A stretch of DNA of 32,164 bases from Pseudomonas sp. LB-090624. Lineage in GTDB: Bacteria > Pseudomonadota > Gammaproteobacteria > Pseudomonadales > Pseudomonadaceae. The notes below the pieces were generated by a model that had not been told where the DNA came from, searched no databases, and was given only the letters and a program-made list of their open reading frames with translations. Positions 23,072 to 32,164 of this stretch are shown piece by piece; position 1 is the first letter of the stretch; each line of letters opens with the position of its first letter. The stretch is taken from NCBI RefSeq assembly GCF_003205205.1, contig NZ_QJRL01000041.1, positions 1 to 32,164 of the forward strand, read 5' to 3'. Position numbers and translations under genes: made by a program.

Positions 23072-23425
23072 TACAAGAACAAAAAGAATGTGACACCCAA
23101 TAAAAACAACAGGTAACGGCTCTGACATAACAAGAACAACACGGCAGAGGCGTAGCAAGCAGATTTTTTTGGAGTCGACACGCTTTTCAGGGGTACGCCC
23201 CGCGGTCTGGCACAGAACAATAAAACTACCTCAAGGTAGCGGCAGCCAGGTTCGGATCAGTAATGATGAAGGCAGGTCAGCGCTCAAAAAAATACGTTTG
23301 CTCTTGACCCCGCATGGGGGTCGCCCGCAACACCAGGACCGGCTTACAAAAACAACAACAGGCCAGTCCCAATAATAAAAAAAGAGCAGGCAACAACGCT
23401 TTGAGGGGAGCTTCGGCTCCCCTCA
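23072..23425 (+). ncRNA. crcY: CrcY small RNA, antagonist of Crc/Hfq catabolite repression
   Basis: About 350 nt downstream of the sigma-54 promoter hold no protein gene but repeated A-rich AAnAAnAA-type motifs, at 23073-23088, 23099-23111, 23129-23141, 23214-23225, 23285-23292, 23346-23360 and 23370-23384. They alternate with short hairpins: GGGG/CCCC at 23190-23201, CTACC/GGTAG at 23226-23239 and GACCCC/GGGGTC at 23306-23322. CrcY and CrcZ of P. putida use such motifs to sequester Hfq/Crc and so lift catabolite repression; both are made under CbrAB and sigma-54. In P. putida crcY is described between mvaB and the next, mgtC-like gene, exactly as here. The 5' end is inferred from the promoter and the 3' end from the last hairpin. 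Confidence 0.9.
23403..23424 (+). terminator. 3' hairpin of crcY
   Basis: A perfect 9-bp stem GAGGGGAGC / GCTCCCCTC closes a very stable TTCG loop. It is followed on the plus strand by a pyrimidine-rich stretch rather than a clean T-run. It overlaps the last two bases of the convergent mgtC-like gene, so it may serve both strands; on the minus strand a run of seven T residues follows about 20 bp further on. Confidence 0.7.
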
Positions 23426-23941
23426 GTGCTTCCTGCCCTCTTCCTCCTCCTGCTTTTCCTCGTTTTGCCCCTCGACCTTCTCTACCAGAAACGGCATCGT
23501 GCCCAGCACCAGCAGGGCCAGTACCGTGCTGATCAGCGCCGTGGCTTCGCGGCCCATGCCAGCTGCCGTGCCGATGGCAGCGGTCATCCACAGCCCGGCG
23601 GCGGTGGTCAGGCCTTTCACGTGACTGGTGTCCTTGCCGTTACCTTTCAGGATAGTGCCCGCACCGAGAAAGCCGATACCCGCGACGATGCCCTGGATGA
23701 CCCGGCTTAGCGCCTGCTCGTCGGCACCGGCCATGCTGGGTGCCAGCACGAACAACGCTGCGCCGAGCGACACCAGCATGTGTGTACGTACCCCAGCCGA
23801 CTTGCCTTTGTGTTCGCGTTCGAAGCCCAGCACGGCACCAAGGACAGCCGCCATCAGCAGGCGCACCACGACCCTTATCACCTCGCGCTCGTCTGTGATA
23901 TCGGCGAATTCAGCCTGGATCGTCTGCCAGATGAGCTCCAT
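23423..23941 (-). CDS. MgtC/SapB-family membrane protein
   Basis: A 172-residue inner-membrane protein with about four or five helices. The MgtC signature is complete: VLGFEREHKGKSAGVRTHML, VSLGAALFVLAP, GIVAGIGFLGAGTIL and GLTTAAGLWMTAAIGTA. The C-terminus is a short, highly charged tail (EKQEEEEGRK) in place of the soluble domain of Salmonella MgtC. Family members affect magnesium homeostasis, ATP synthase or survival under low Mg; the role here is unknown. The gene converges on crcY, and the crcY hairpin overlaps its stop codon. Confidence 0.9.
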   Translation of the reverse strand: MELIWQTIQAEFADITDEREVIRVVVRLLMAAVLGAVLGFEREHKGKSAGVRTHMLVSLGAALFVLAPSMAGADEQALSRVIQGIVAGIGFLGAGTILKGNGKDTSHVKGLTTAAGLWMTAAIGTAAGMGREATALISTVLALLVLGTMPFLVEKVEGQNEEKQEEEEGRKH

Positions 23942-24114
23942 TGCCTTGTTCCCATGCTGTACATCGGGTCACCAGGCCCTATGCAGAGGCCCGGCCTGCC
24001 ATCTATAAAAACTGACCACCAGCCACCGCGCAAAGTGCCGTTCAGCGTGCTAATTGCAGCAACCCGCCACTCGCCGCGGTCCACCCTGTAACCACCCCTC
24101 AGGAGGACCACCCC

Positions 24115-24354
24115 ATGCCCATTGAAGTCGACGAAGCCACCCGCCGCTGCACGCTCATCGGCGAGGACCTGCGCATCGAGGGCGATGGCCCGGATATCGA
24201 AATCATCACCGACGAGCAGCTGCATATGTCGGTGGCCCTGCTCGCTGGCCAGCGCGTGCCGATTACCGAAGCCGAGGCTGATGCACTGACCGTGGTAGGT
24301 GCGGTCGATAGCCGCAGGCATCTCAAGGCCAGCGCGCCAGGCTCGGTGATCTAG
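24115..24354 (+). CDS. small DUF3203-like protein
   Basis: A 79-residue acidic soluble protein, MPIEVDEATRRCTLIGEDLR at the start and VPITEAEADALTVVGAVDSR near the end, resembling the Pseudomonas-restricted DUF3203 family. There is no signal peptide, metal site or known function. A strong AGGAGG ribosome site lies 8 nt before the ATG. The 173-bp gap before it contains TATAAA at 24004-24009, but no matching -35 element that I trust. Confidence 0.82.
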   Translation: MPIEVDEATRRCTLIGEDLRIEGDGPDIEIITDEQLHMSVALLAGQRVPITEAEADALTVVGAVDSRRHLKASAPGSVI

Positions 24355-24437
24355 GGCCCGGCGAGACGGGACGGTCCATCTGATACGGTTTTTATCGCAA
24401 AACCTGAACCTGTGCCGATAACAGCTTCAGGGCCATA

Positions 24438-24469
24438 GTGCTCATGCCTGATCGAGGCCTGATGAGCAC
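24438..24469 (+). promoter_or_regulatory. hairpin directly before the ccoG-like start codon
   Basis: GTGCTCAT (24438-24445) pairs with ATGAGCAC (24462-24469), and inside it GCCT pairs with AGGC around a GATCG loop. A GCCTGAT direct repeat lies in the same segment. The stem ends 6 nt before the ATG at 24476 and occupies the place where a Shine-Dalgarno sequence should be, so it could limit translation or bind a regulator. Confidence 0.5.
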
Positions 24470-24475
24470 CGAGCC

Positions 24476-25870
24476 ATGACCGATAGAATCCCTTTCACAG
24501 AGATCGCCACCGCCCCAGCCAGCCGACGCATCGATAACGGCATTCACACCCGTAGCTTCAGCGGGCTTTACCGCAACCTGCGCATCGGCTTCGCCGGCGC
24601 CCTGTTCGCGCTGTTCTTCGGCACCGCCTGGCTGAACTGGAGCGGCCGCCAGGCTGTGCTGTGGGACCTGGACAACAGCAAGTTTCATATCTTCGGTGCT
24701 ACCTTCTGGCCGCAGGACTTCATCCTGTTGTCGGCGCTGCTGATCATCTGCGCCTTCGGCCTGTTCGCCATCACCGTGTACGCCGGCCGCGTGTGGTGTG
24801 GTTACAGTTGCCCACAGAGTATCTGGACCTGGTTGTTCATGTGGTGCGAGAAGGTTACCGAGGGTGACCGCAACCAGCGCATCAAGCTCGCCGCCGCGCC
24901 ATGGAGCCTGAACAAGCTGGCCCGGCGCACACTCAAGCACAGCTTGTGGCTGGCCATCGGCGTGTTTACCGGGCTGACCTTCGTCGGCTACTTCACCCCG
25001 ATCCGGCCGCTCGCAACTGAACTGTTCACGTTGCAGCTGGGCGGCGTAGCACTGTTCTGGGTGCTGTTCTTCACCGCCGCCACCTACATCAATGCTGGCC
25101 TGTTGCGCGAAGCGGTTTGCCTGCACATGTGCCCCTATGCACGCTTTCAGAGCGTAATGTTCGACCAGCACACCCTGGCAGTCGCTTATGACCCTCGGCG
25201 TGGTGAAACCCGCGGTTCGCGCAAGAAAGGCAGCGACCCTGGCGCCCAGGGCCTGGGCGACTGCATCGACTGCACCCTGTGTGTGCAGGTATGCCCCACC
25301 GGCATCGACATTCGCGACGGTTTGCAGATGGCCTGTATTGGCTGCGCCGCGTGCATCGACGCCTGTGACGGGGTCATGGACAAGATGGGCTATGCCCGTG
25401 GCCTGATCGGCTACAAGTCGGAGCACAGTCTGCAAGGGGGTACCTCTCACTGGCTGCGCCCGCGCCTGCTGGGTTATGCCGCTGCCCTGGTGATAATGAT
25501 CACGGCGCTGGTGCTGGCCTTGCAGATGCGCCCGATGGTGTCGCTGGATGTGATCAAGGACCGTGGCCTGTTCCGGGAGAACGCCCTTGGTCAGATCGAA
25601 AACATCTACCTGCTGAAGGTCATCAACAAGACCGAACGCACCCGGCATTATGAATTGCGCCTGCTGGACGCCGACGGGTTCACCTTGCAGGGCAGCACTG
25701 CGCTGGTCATCCCCGCAGGCGAAATGAGCGAATTGCCGGTGTCGGTGGCGATGGTGGCCGAGCGACCGCATGGCAGTTCGCAGACGCTGAGCTTCGAAAT
25801 CAGCGACCGTGACGACCCGGCTATCCACAGCGTGGCCCACAGCCGCTTCGTCGCTCCGATGAACCGCTGA
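24476..25870 (+). CDS. CcoG-family copper/iron-sulfur oxidoreductase (cbb3 oxidase assembly)
   Basis: A 464-residue membrane protein. Helices lie near residues 38-55, 79-105, 160-180, 190-215 and 340-360. Cysteine motifs are WCGYSCPQ (Cys108, Cys112), CLHMCPYARFQ (Cys215, Cys219) and two [4Fe-4S] ferredoxin sets, CIDCTLCVQVCP (263, 266, 269, 273) and CIGCAACIDAC (287, 290, 293, 297). A C-terminal beta-rich periplasmic domain (about 365-464) completes the CcoG/RdxA/FixG layout. CcoG reduces Cu(II) for cbb3 oxidase assembly. No cco structural genes are nearby, so this is probably a paralogue of the operon copy. The start codon follows a hairpin and has no clear ribosome site. Confidence 0.9.
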   Translation: MTDRIPFTEIATAPASRRIDNGIHTRSFSGLYRNLRIGFAGALFALFFGTAWLNWSGRQAVLWDLDNSKFHIFGATFWPQDFILLSALLIICAFGLFAITVYAGRVWCGYSCPQSIWTWLFMWCEKVTEGDRNQRIKLAAAPWSLNKLARRTLKHSLWLAIGVFTGLTFVGYFTPIRPLATELFTLQLGGVALFWVLFFTAATYINAGLLREAVCLHMCPYARFQSVMFDQHTLAVAYDPRRGETRGSRKKGSDPGAQGLGDCIDCTLCVQVCPTGIDIRDGLQMACIGCAACIDACDGVMDKMGYARGLIGYKSEHSLQGGTSHWLRPRLLGYAAALVIMITALVLALQMRPMVSLDVIKDRGLFRENALGQIENIYLLKVINKTERTRHYELRLLDADGFTLQGSTALVIPAGEMSELPVSVAMVAERPHGSSQTLSFEISDRDDPAIHSVAHSRFVAPMNR

Positions 25871-25920
25871 TCCCTTACACTGAAACCACCTTGCCTGCCA
25901 GGCTTCGACAGAAGGCCAGA

Positions 25921-27330
25921 ATGAAACGCTACGAACGCTTCGCCGACGATATTGCCGAATTGATCCGCTCCGGTGTGCTAGGCCCCGGCCAGCGCGTACC
26001 CTCGGTGCGCTACGCCAGCCAGACCCACGGGGTCAGCCCGTCCACGGTGTTCCAGGCCTACTACCTGCTGGAGCGGCGTGGCCTGATTCGCGCCCGGCCG
26101 CGCTCAGGGTATTTCGTCAACGCCCACACCCCGCGCCCGTTCAGCGAACCGCAGGCGCTGCAGCCGGTCAGCGAGTCGACAGACGTTGACGTCAGCGCCC
26201 TGGTGTTCTCGATCCTCGACTCGATCAAGGACCCCAACACCATCCCGTTCGGCTCGGCCTTCCCCAGCCCCGAGCTGTTTCCGCTGCAACGCCTGTCACG
26301 CTCGCTGGCCAGTGCCAGCCGCAGCATGGACCCGCGCATGGTGGTCACCGACCTGTCCCCCGGCAACCCGCAACTGCGCCGGCAAATTGCCCTGCGCTAC
26401 ATGGTCGGCGGGCTGATGCTGCCCATGGAAGAACTGCTGATTACCAACGGAGCGCTGGAGGCGCTGAACCTGTGCCTGCAGGCGGTAACCCAGCCCGGCG
26501 ATCTGGTGGCCATCGAGGCCCCCGCCTTCTATGCCTGCCTGCAGGTGCTGGAGCGGCTCAAGCTCAAGGCAGTGGAGATCCCCGTGCACCCGCGTGAGGG
26601 CATGGACCTGAGTGTGCTGGCGCAAACACTGGAAAAGCACCCGGTAAAAGCCGTGTGGTGCATGACCAACTTCCAGAACCCGGTCGGCGCGAGCATGCCC
26701 GAGGCGAAGAAACAGGCCTTGGTGGAACTGCTGACACACCATCAGGTGCCGTTGATCGAAGACGATGTGTATGCCGAGTTGTACTACGCGCAACAGGCGC
26801 CCAAACCGGCCAAGGCCTTCGATACCCAGGGCCTGGTGATGCACTGCGGCTCGTTTGCCAAGAGCCTGGCACCGGGTTACCGCATCGGTTGGGTGGCGGC
26901 CGGGCGCTTTGCGCAGAAGATCGAACGGCTGAAACTGATGACTTCGCTGTGTGCCTCGATGCCTGCCCAGGCGGCTATTGCCGACTACCTGCAGCACGGT
27001 GGCTACGACCGCCACCTGCGCAAATTGCGCTACGCGCTGGAAGGGCAGCAGGCCAACATGCTGGCGGCGATTGCCCGCCACTTCCCCGCACAGACTCGGG
27101 TCAGCCAACCCTCCGGCGGTTACTTCCTGTGGCTGGAGCTACCCGAGCAAATGGACGCCCTCAAGCTGTTCCACATGGCCTTGGCCCAAGGCATCAGCAT
27201 CGCCCCCGGGCCAATCTTCTCGCCTACCCGCCGCTTTGGTAACTGCATCCGCCTGAACTATGGCAGCCCTTGGCATGAAGGCGCTGAAGGGGCCATGGAA
27301 ACCCTTGGCCGGATCATTCGCTCGTTCTGA
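25921..27330 (+). CDS. MocR-type GntR/aminotransferase-like regulator
   Basis: A 469-residue fusion. The N-terminal GntR winged HTH (residues about 1-70; FADDIAELIRSGVLGPGQRV, VSPSTVFQAYYLLERRGLIR) is joined by a linker to a fold-type I PLP aminotransferase domain (about 105-465). The PLP lysine is expected at Lys314 in CGSFAKSLAPGYRIGW, with the conserved TNFQNPVG and DDVYAELYY motifs. MocR proteins use PLP as a sensor, not as an enzyme; the target is unknown. ATG 25921 has AAGG six nt upstream; the frame runs back to 25891 but without a ribosome site. It follows ccoG-like by 50 bp and precedes the kinases by 57 bp on the same strand. Confidence 0.92.
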   Translation: MKRYERFADDIAELIRSGVLGPGQRVPSVRYASQTHGVSPSTVFQAYYLLERRGLIRARPRSGYFVNAHTPRPFSEPQALQPVSESTDVDVSALVFSILDSIKDPNTIPFGSAFPSPELFPLQRLSRSLASASRSMDPRMVVTDLSPGNPQLRRQIALRYMVGGLMLPMEELLITNGALEALNLCLQAVTQPGDLVAIEAPAFYACLQVLERLKLKAVEIPVHPREGMDLSVLAQTLEKHPVKAVWCMTNFQNPVGASMPEAKKQALVELLTHHQVPLIEDDVYAELYYAQQAPKPAKAFDTQGLVMHCGSFAKSLAPGYRIGWVAAGRFAQKIERLKLMTSLCASMPAQAAIADYLQHGGYDRHLRKLRYALEGQQANMLAAIARHFPAQTRVSQPSGGYFLWLELPEQMDALKLFHMALAQGISIAPGPIFSPTRRFGNCIRLNYGSPWHEGAEGAMETLGRIIRSF

Positions 27331-27387
27331 TAGCCCTTGGCTCGCGCGGCGACTATAGTTGCCCGATCCACTCCTTGGGCCCGCGCC

Positions 27388-29049
<1,662 letters not shown>

Positions 29050-29112
29050 GCGGCTATCCGCCTGCGGGTGAACACGCTAAAGTCTTGGCCTCACATTTTG
29101 TCGGACGCCTGC

Positions 29113-31176
29113 ATGCCTTCCCGCGATATGCACTCACTTCGCCAACAAGTCATCGAACTCCAGCGGCAAAACGCGCTGCTCGAAGCACGCCTTGCAAGCC
29201 ATCAGGCACAGGACCAGGATTTTTACCGCTCACTGTTCGACACCATGGACGAAGGCTTCTGCATCATCGAGTTCTTCGACGGCCCGCACGGCCCGCTGAG
29301 TGACTATGTGCATGTACTGGCCAACGCGGCCTACGCCAAGCATGCAGGCATCCCCAACGTGGTTGGACAGAAGCTGCGCGAGATGGTGCCCGACGAGGCG
29401 GATGACTGGGTGGCACGCTATGGTGCGGTGCTGCGCACAGGCGAGCCCCTGCACTTCGAGCAGGAACTGGTCGCAACCGGCCGTGTGCTGTCTGTGACCA
29501 CCTTTCGCGTGGAGCCTGCCGAAAAACGCCAGGTAGCGGTACTGTTCAAGGACGTCACCGAGCGCCGACGGGCGGAGCAGGCCCTGCAGCAACTGAACGA
29601 TGAGCTCGAGCAACGGGTGAATACAGCACTGGCAGAGCGCCGTCTGTTCGCCGAGCTGGTCGATCACAGCGTGGTCAATGTGCACGTGGTCGACAAGAAC
29701 ATGTGCTGGCTGGCCGTCAATCGCCAGGCCAGGCATGACTTCAATTTGCTCTACGGGTCGGTACCGGAAATCGGCGAGTATCTGCCTGGGCTGGTCAACG
29801 AAGGCGACGCTGACCAGACGCCGATCCTGCCAATGTGGCAACGTGCCTTGGCCGGTGAGGCGTTCATGGAAACCGGCGTTTTTGGCAAGGCACCGGCCCA
29901 GCGTCATTACGAACTGCGCTTCAACGCCCTGCGTGACCATGAGGGTGACATACAGGGGGCATTCCTGTTCGCCTATGACATCAGTGAGCGGGTGCTGGAA
30001 CAGGAGCGCCTGGCCAAAGCCGAAGAAGCCCTGCGCCAGGCGCAGAAGATGGAAGCCGTGGGCCAGCTCAGCGGCGGTATTGCCCACGATTTCAACAATT
30101 TACTGGGCGGTATCCTCGGCGCCCAGGAGCTGATGCGACAGCGCCTGGACCAGTCGCGTTACGATGCCCTGGAGCCGTTGTTGGAGCTTTCCAGCGGTTC
30201 GGCACAAAGGGCCTCTTCGCTGGTGCACCGGTTACTGGCGTTCTCGCGCCAGCAAACCCTTCAGCCCCGCTCCACGCACGTGGCAACGCTGGTGGCCGGC
30301 ATGGAGGAACTGCTGCGCCGCACCATTGGCCCGGCCATTACCCTCGGCAGCCGGTTCACCACTGAGCTGTGGCCGACCTTTATCGACCCGCCACAGCTGG
30401 AAAGCGCCCTGCTCAATGTGTGCATCAATGCCCGCGATGCCATGCCAGGCGGTGGCGTGATCGAGATCATCGGCGACAACCTGCACGTTGACGAACAGCA
30501 GGCGCTGGAGCTGGAGGTGCCAGCCGGCGAGTACCTGCGCCTGAGCATTGTCGACAACGGCAGAGGCATGTCGGCGGAGGTCGCCGAGCGAGCAGTCGAG
30601 CCGTTCTTCACCACCAAGCCGTTGGGCCAGGGCACGGGGCTGGGCCTATCGATGACCTACGGCTTCGTCCGCCAGTCGGGCGGGCAACTGCGCGTGTTGT
30701 CGGTACTTGGCGAAGGTACCCGCATCGAACTGTTGCTACCCCGCCACCACGAACAGCCAGTGGCCCCAACCGTCAGACCTCGTGGGCCGTTGAGAAGGAG
30801 CAGCACGGGTACGCAGCGCATCTTGCTGATCGAAGACCAGGCAGCCTTGCGCCTGGTGGTGTGCGAAGTACTGGAAGAACTGGGTTACCAGGTAGATGCG
30901 TTCGAAAACGGTCCAACGGCCCTGGCCCACCTGCAACAAGCTGAACGCCCAGACTTGCTGCTGAGCGACATCGGCCTGCCCGGTGGCCTGAGTGGCCGCC
31001 AGGTGGCCGAACGCTGTCGCGAACGCTACCCCGACCTGAAGGTGCTGTTCATCACTGGCTACGACGAAAGCGCGGCGCTCAGTGATGGTCAGTTGCTGCA
31101 AGGTACACAGGTGCTGACCAAACCGTTCGAATTGGAAGTGCTGGCCGAGCGCATACGCGAGTTGCTGATGGATTGA
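29113..31176 (+). CDS. soluble hybrid histidine kinase (PAS-PAS-HisKA-HATPase-REC)
   Basis: A 687-residue cytoplasmic kinase with the plan of the previous gene plus an extra PAS domain at the front (about residues 30-145; DFYRSLFDTMDEGFCIIEFF), a coiled linker (RRAEQALQQLNDELEQRV) and a second PAS (about 175-300) that aligns with the single PAS of its neighbour. His325 sits in QLSGGIAHDFNNLL, the HATPase shows NVCINARDAM, DNGRGMS and GTGLGLSMTYGF, and the receiver has Asp619 in LSDIGLPGG and Lys in TKPF. ATG 29113 has GGA eight nt upstream; a GTG at 29068 is possible. The two kinases probably arose by tandem duplication. The stop is 8 bp from that of the convergent SDR gene. Confidence 0.93.
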   Translation: MPSRDMHSLRQQVIELQRQNALLEARLASHQAQDQDFYRSLFDTMDEGFCIIEFFDGPHGPLSDYVHVLANAAYAKHAGIPNVVGQKLREMVPDEADDWVARYGAVLRTGEPLHFEQELVATGRVLSVTTFRVEPAEKRQVAVLFKDVTERRRAEQALQQLNDELEQRVNTALAERRLFAELVDHSVVNVHVVDKNMCWLAVNRQARHDFNLLYGSVPEIGEYLPGLVNEGDADQTPILPMWQRALAGEAFMETGVFGKAPAQRHYELRFNALRDHEGDIQGAFLFAYDISERVLEQERLAKAEEALRQAQKMEAVGQLSGGIAHDFNNLLGGILGAQELMRQRLDQSRYDALEPLLELSSGSAQRASSLVHRLLAFSRQQTLQPRSTHVATLVAGMEELLRRTIGPAITLGSRFTTELWPTFIDPPQLESALLNVCINARDAMPGGGVIEIIGDNLHVDEQQALELEVPAGEYLRLSIVDNGRGMSAEVAERAVEPFFTTKPLGQGTGLGLSMTYGFVRQSGGQLRVLSVLGEGTRIELLLPRHHEQPVAPTVRPRGPLRRSSTGTQRILLIEDQAALRLVVCEVLEELGYQVDAFENGPTALAHLQQAERPDLLLSDIGLPGGLSGRQVAERCRERYPDLKVLFITGYDESAALSDGQLLQGTQVLTKPFELEVLAERIRELLMD

Positions 31177-31184
31177 CGGGGGCG

Positions 31185-31931
31185 TCAGCGTCCGCCGCTC
31201 AGGTCGATGAAGCTGCCGGTGGTGTAGGAGGCTTTGTCCGAGAGCAGCCAGAGAATGGCCTCGGCCACTTCCTCGGGGTACCCGCCACGGCCCATGGGCA
31301 AGCCAGATTCAAGCTTGCTGACCCGGTCAGGGTCGCCGGACAGGGCATGGAAACCTGTGTGGATATAGCCCGGGCGAACGCCATTCACGCGCACGCCCTC
31401 GCCTGCTACTTCTTTGGCCAAGCCTATGGTGAAGGTATCGAGCGCGCCCTTGGAGGCGGCATAGTCGACGTACTCGTTGGGCGAACCGAGGCGCGCAGCC
31501 ATGGATGAGACGTTGACGATGGCCCCGCCCTGCCCGCCATGCTGGCGCGCCATGCGCAACAGGGCGTGCTTGGTGCAGAGCATGGGGCCGACGACGTTGG
31601 TTTTCATGATTTTCAGCAGGCGGAACTCGGACATTTCGTCGACGCGGCTTTGCTGGCCGATGGTGCCGGCGTTGTTGACCAGTGCGGTGACTGGGCCGAG
31701 TGCTTCGTCGACGCGCTGGAACAGCTGGATGATCTCATCCTCGACGCTGGCATCGGCGCGCACCGCGATGGCCTCGGCGCCCAGCTCGCGGACCTGGCTG
31801 AGGATGGTTTCGGCGGCCTGATCGTCGGCGTGGTAGTTGATGCAGATGCGATAGCCCTTGCGGGCGGCCAGCAGCGCTGTAGCAGCCCCGATGCCGCGGC
31901 TGGCGCCGGTAATGACGATGACGTTCTGCAT
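31185..31931 (-). CDS. SDR-family oxidoreductase, YgfF-like
   Basis: A 248-residue classical short-chain dehydrogenase/reductase. It has the NAD(P)-binding TGASRGIG (residues 8-15), VNNAGTIG, catalytic Ser in VNVSSMAARLG, Tyr and Lys in EYVDYAASKGALD, and the C-terminal SYTTGSFIDLSGGR. The whole reads like E. coli YgfF; the substrate is unknown. An Asn-rich or basic cofactor tail that would settle NADH against NADPH cannot be judged by eye. ATG 31931 starts MQNVIVITGASRG. The ribosome site is weak, and the same frame stays open upstream through the TTGATC array to the end of the window, so an extended N-terminus cannot be excluded but is not family-like. Confidence 0.92.
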   Translation of the reverse strand: MQNVIVITGASRGIGAATALLAARKGYRICINYHADDQAAETILSQVRELGAEAIAVRADASVEDEIIQLFQRVDEALGPVTALVNNAGTIGQQSRVDEMSEFRLLKIMKTNVVGPMLCTKHALLRMARQHGGQGGAIVNVSSMAARLGSPNEYVDYAASKGALDTFTIGLAKEVAGEGVRVNGVRPGYIHTGFHALSGDPDRVSKLESGLPMGRGGYPEEVAEAILWLLSDKASYTTGSFIDLSGGR

Positions 31932-32025
31932 GAATGTGCCAATCGTTTGGGGAAGGGAGCATCGACAATAGGCGAAATGGCCCTTGGTTGGAATGACGAA
32001 GATCAGCCCAACCACCCGTTTGCTG

Positions 32026-32153
32026 TTGATCTGGTTGTTGATCTTGATCTTGATCTTGATCTTGATCTTGATCTTGATCTTGATCTTGATCTTGATCTTG
32101 ATCTTGATCTTGATCTTGATCTTGATCTTGATCTTGATCTTGATCTTGATCTT
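32026..32153. repeat. TTGATC hexamer tandem array
   Basis: Nineteen perfect tandem TTGATC units fill 32038-32151, followed by a partial TT. Two further units precede them, TTGATC (32026-32031) and the degenerate TGGTTG (32032-32037). It lies 95 bp upstream of the SDR start codon and 11 bp from the window end. In the SDR reading frame on the minus strand the array would encode repeated Lys-Ile with no stop. Each unit carries a GATC. A perfect short repeat of this length is prone to change copy number by slippage. Confidence 0.95.
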
Positions 32154-32164
32154 CGCGACTTCAG

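Noticed and set aside
22853..23116. Small protein frame of 87 codons in the mvaB-mgtC gap
   Set aside because: It covers the mvaB end, the enhancer and the sigma-54 promoter of crcY, has no ribosome site and its composition changes abruptly.
24380..24400. ANR/FNR box before the ccoG-like gene (GATA...TATC)
   Set aside because: The spacing and bases do not fit TTGAT-N4-ATCAA.
24392..25840. Long open frame of 482 codons on the strand opposite the ccoG-like gene
   Set aside because: It is a GC-codon-bias shadow of a gene with complete iron-sulfur motifs and shows no domain of its own.
31174..31187. Terminator between the second kinase and the SDR gene
   Set aside because: TGACG-GGGG-CGTCA is a neat hairpin made by the two convergent stop codons, but it is short and has no T-run.
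32026..32153. CRISPR array
   Set aside because: The unit is a 6-bp perfect tandem repeat without spacers.

Overview
The window is a 32-kb piece of a GC-rich chromosome that reads as the Pseudomonas putida group. The reasons are IlvE, PobA and PobR/PobC of Pseudomonas type, and above all a sigma-54-driven, A-rich small RNA gene lying between mvaB and an mgtC-like gene, which is where crcY is described in P. putida. No phage, transposase, integrase, CRISPR array, rRNA or tRNA was seen. Gene density is high, and only two stretches over 300 bp lack a protein gene: the repeat-bearing region before ilvE (1-385) and the crcY locus (22891-23422).

Layout. 1-2900: a 60-bp perfect inverted repeat, ilvE with a strong terminator, then a PACE-type efflux gene divergent from a LysR regulator. 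2985-5254: two overlapping genes for secreted proteins of unknown function (DUF3300 and DUF2950). 5460-9252: a small lipoprotein, a TorF-like outer-membrane protein, a DMT exporter, a RidA-like protein behind a MerR/SoxR-like promoter dyad, and three small proteins. 9414-12172: GlxA-type AraC and TetR regulators and a beta-propeller protein. 12373-14732: a sulfonate-type binding protein with an FMN monooxygenase and no permease. 14866-19152: a ureidoglycine aminohydrolase-like bicupin, a START-domain protein, a LysR regulator and gamma-glutamyltransferase. 19267-21504: pobA divergent from its AraC regulator. 21515-22890: a palindrome resembling a LiuR box, a LiuR-like MerR gene and mvaB. 22901-23425: candidate CbrB half-sites, an IHF site, a sigma-54 promoter and crcY. 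23423-32164: mgtC-like, DUF3203, a ccoG paralogue, a MocR-type regulator, two tandem hybrid histidine kinases, an SDR gene, and a TTGATC hexamer array at the window edge.

How the genes fit together. The region is mainly about nutrient use and its control: branched-chain amino acid turnover (ilvE, liuR-like, mvaB), aromatic acid degradation (pobA/pobR), organosulfur and organonitrogen scavenging (binding protein plus monooxygenase, AllE-like, ggt), and a carbon catabolite repression RNA (crcY). The strongest new regulatory reads are: (i) a shared motif before both the allE-like gene and the lysR gene at 16410-17291, suggesting one LysR regulon; (ii) an 18-bp perfect palindrome in the allE-like leader; (iii) a SoxR-box-like dyad in a 19-bp promoter spacer before the RidA-like gene; and (iv) a TTGATC array whose frame stays open into the SDR gene. 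All assignments come from reading the sequence and from memory of the families; no database search was run.
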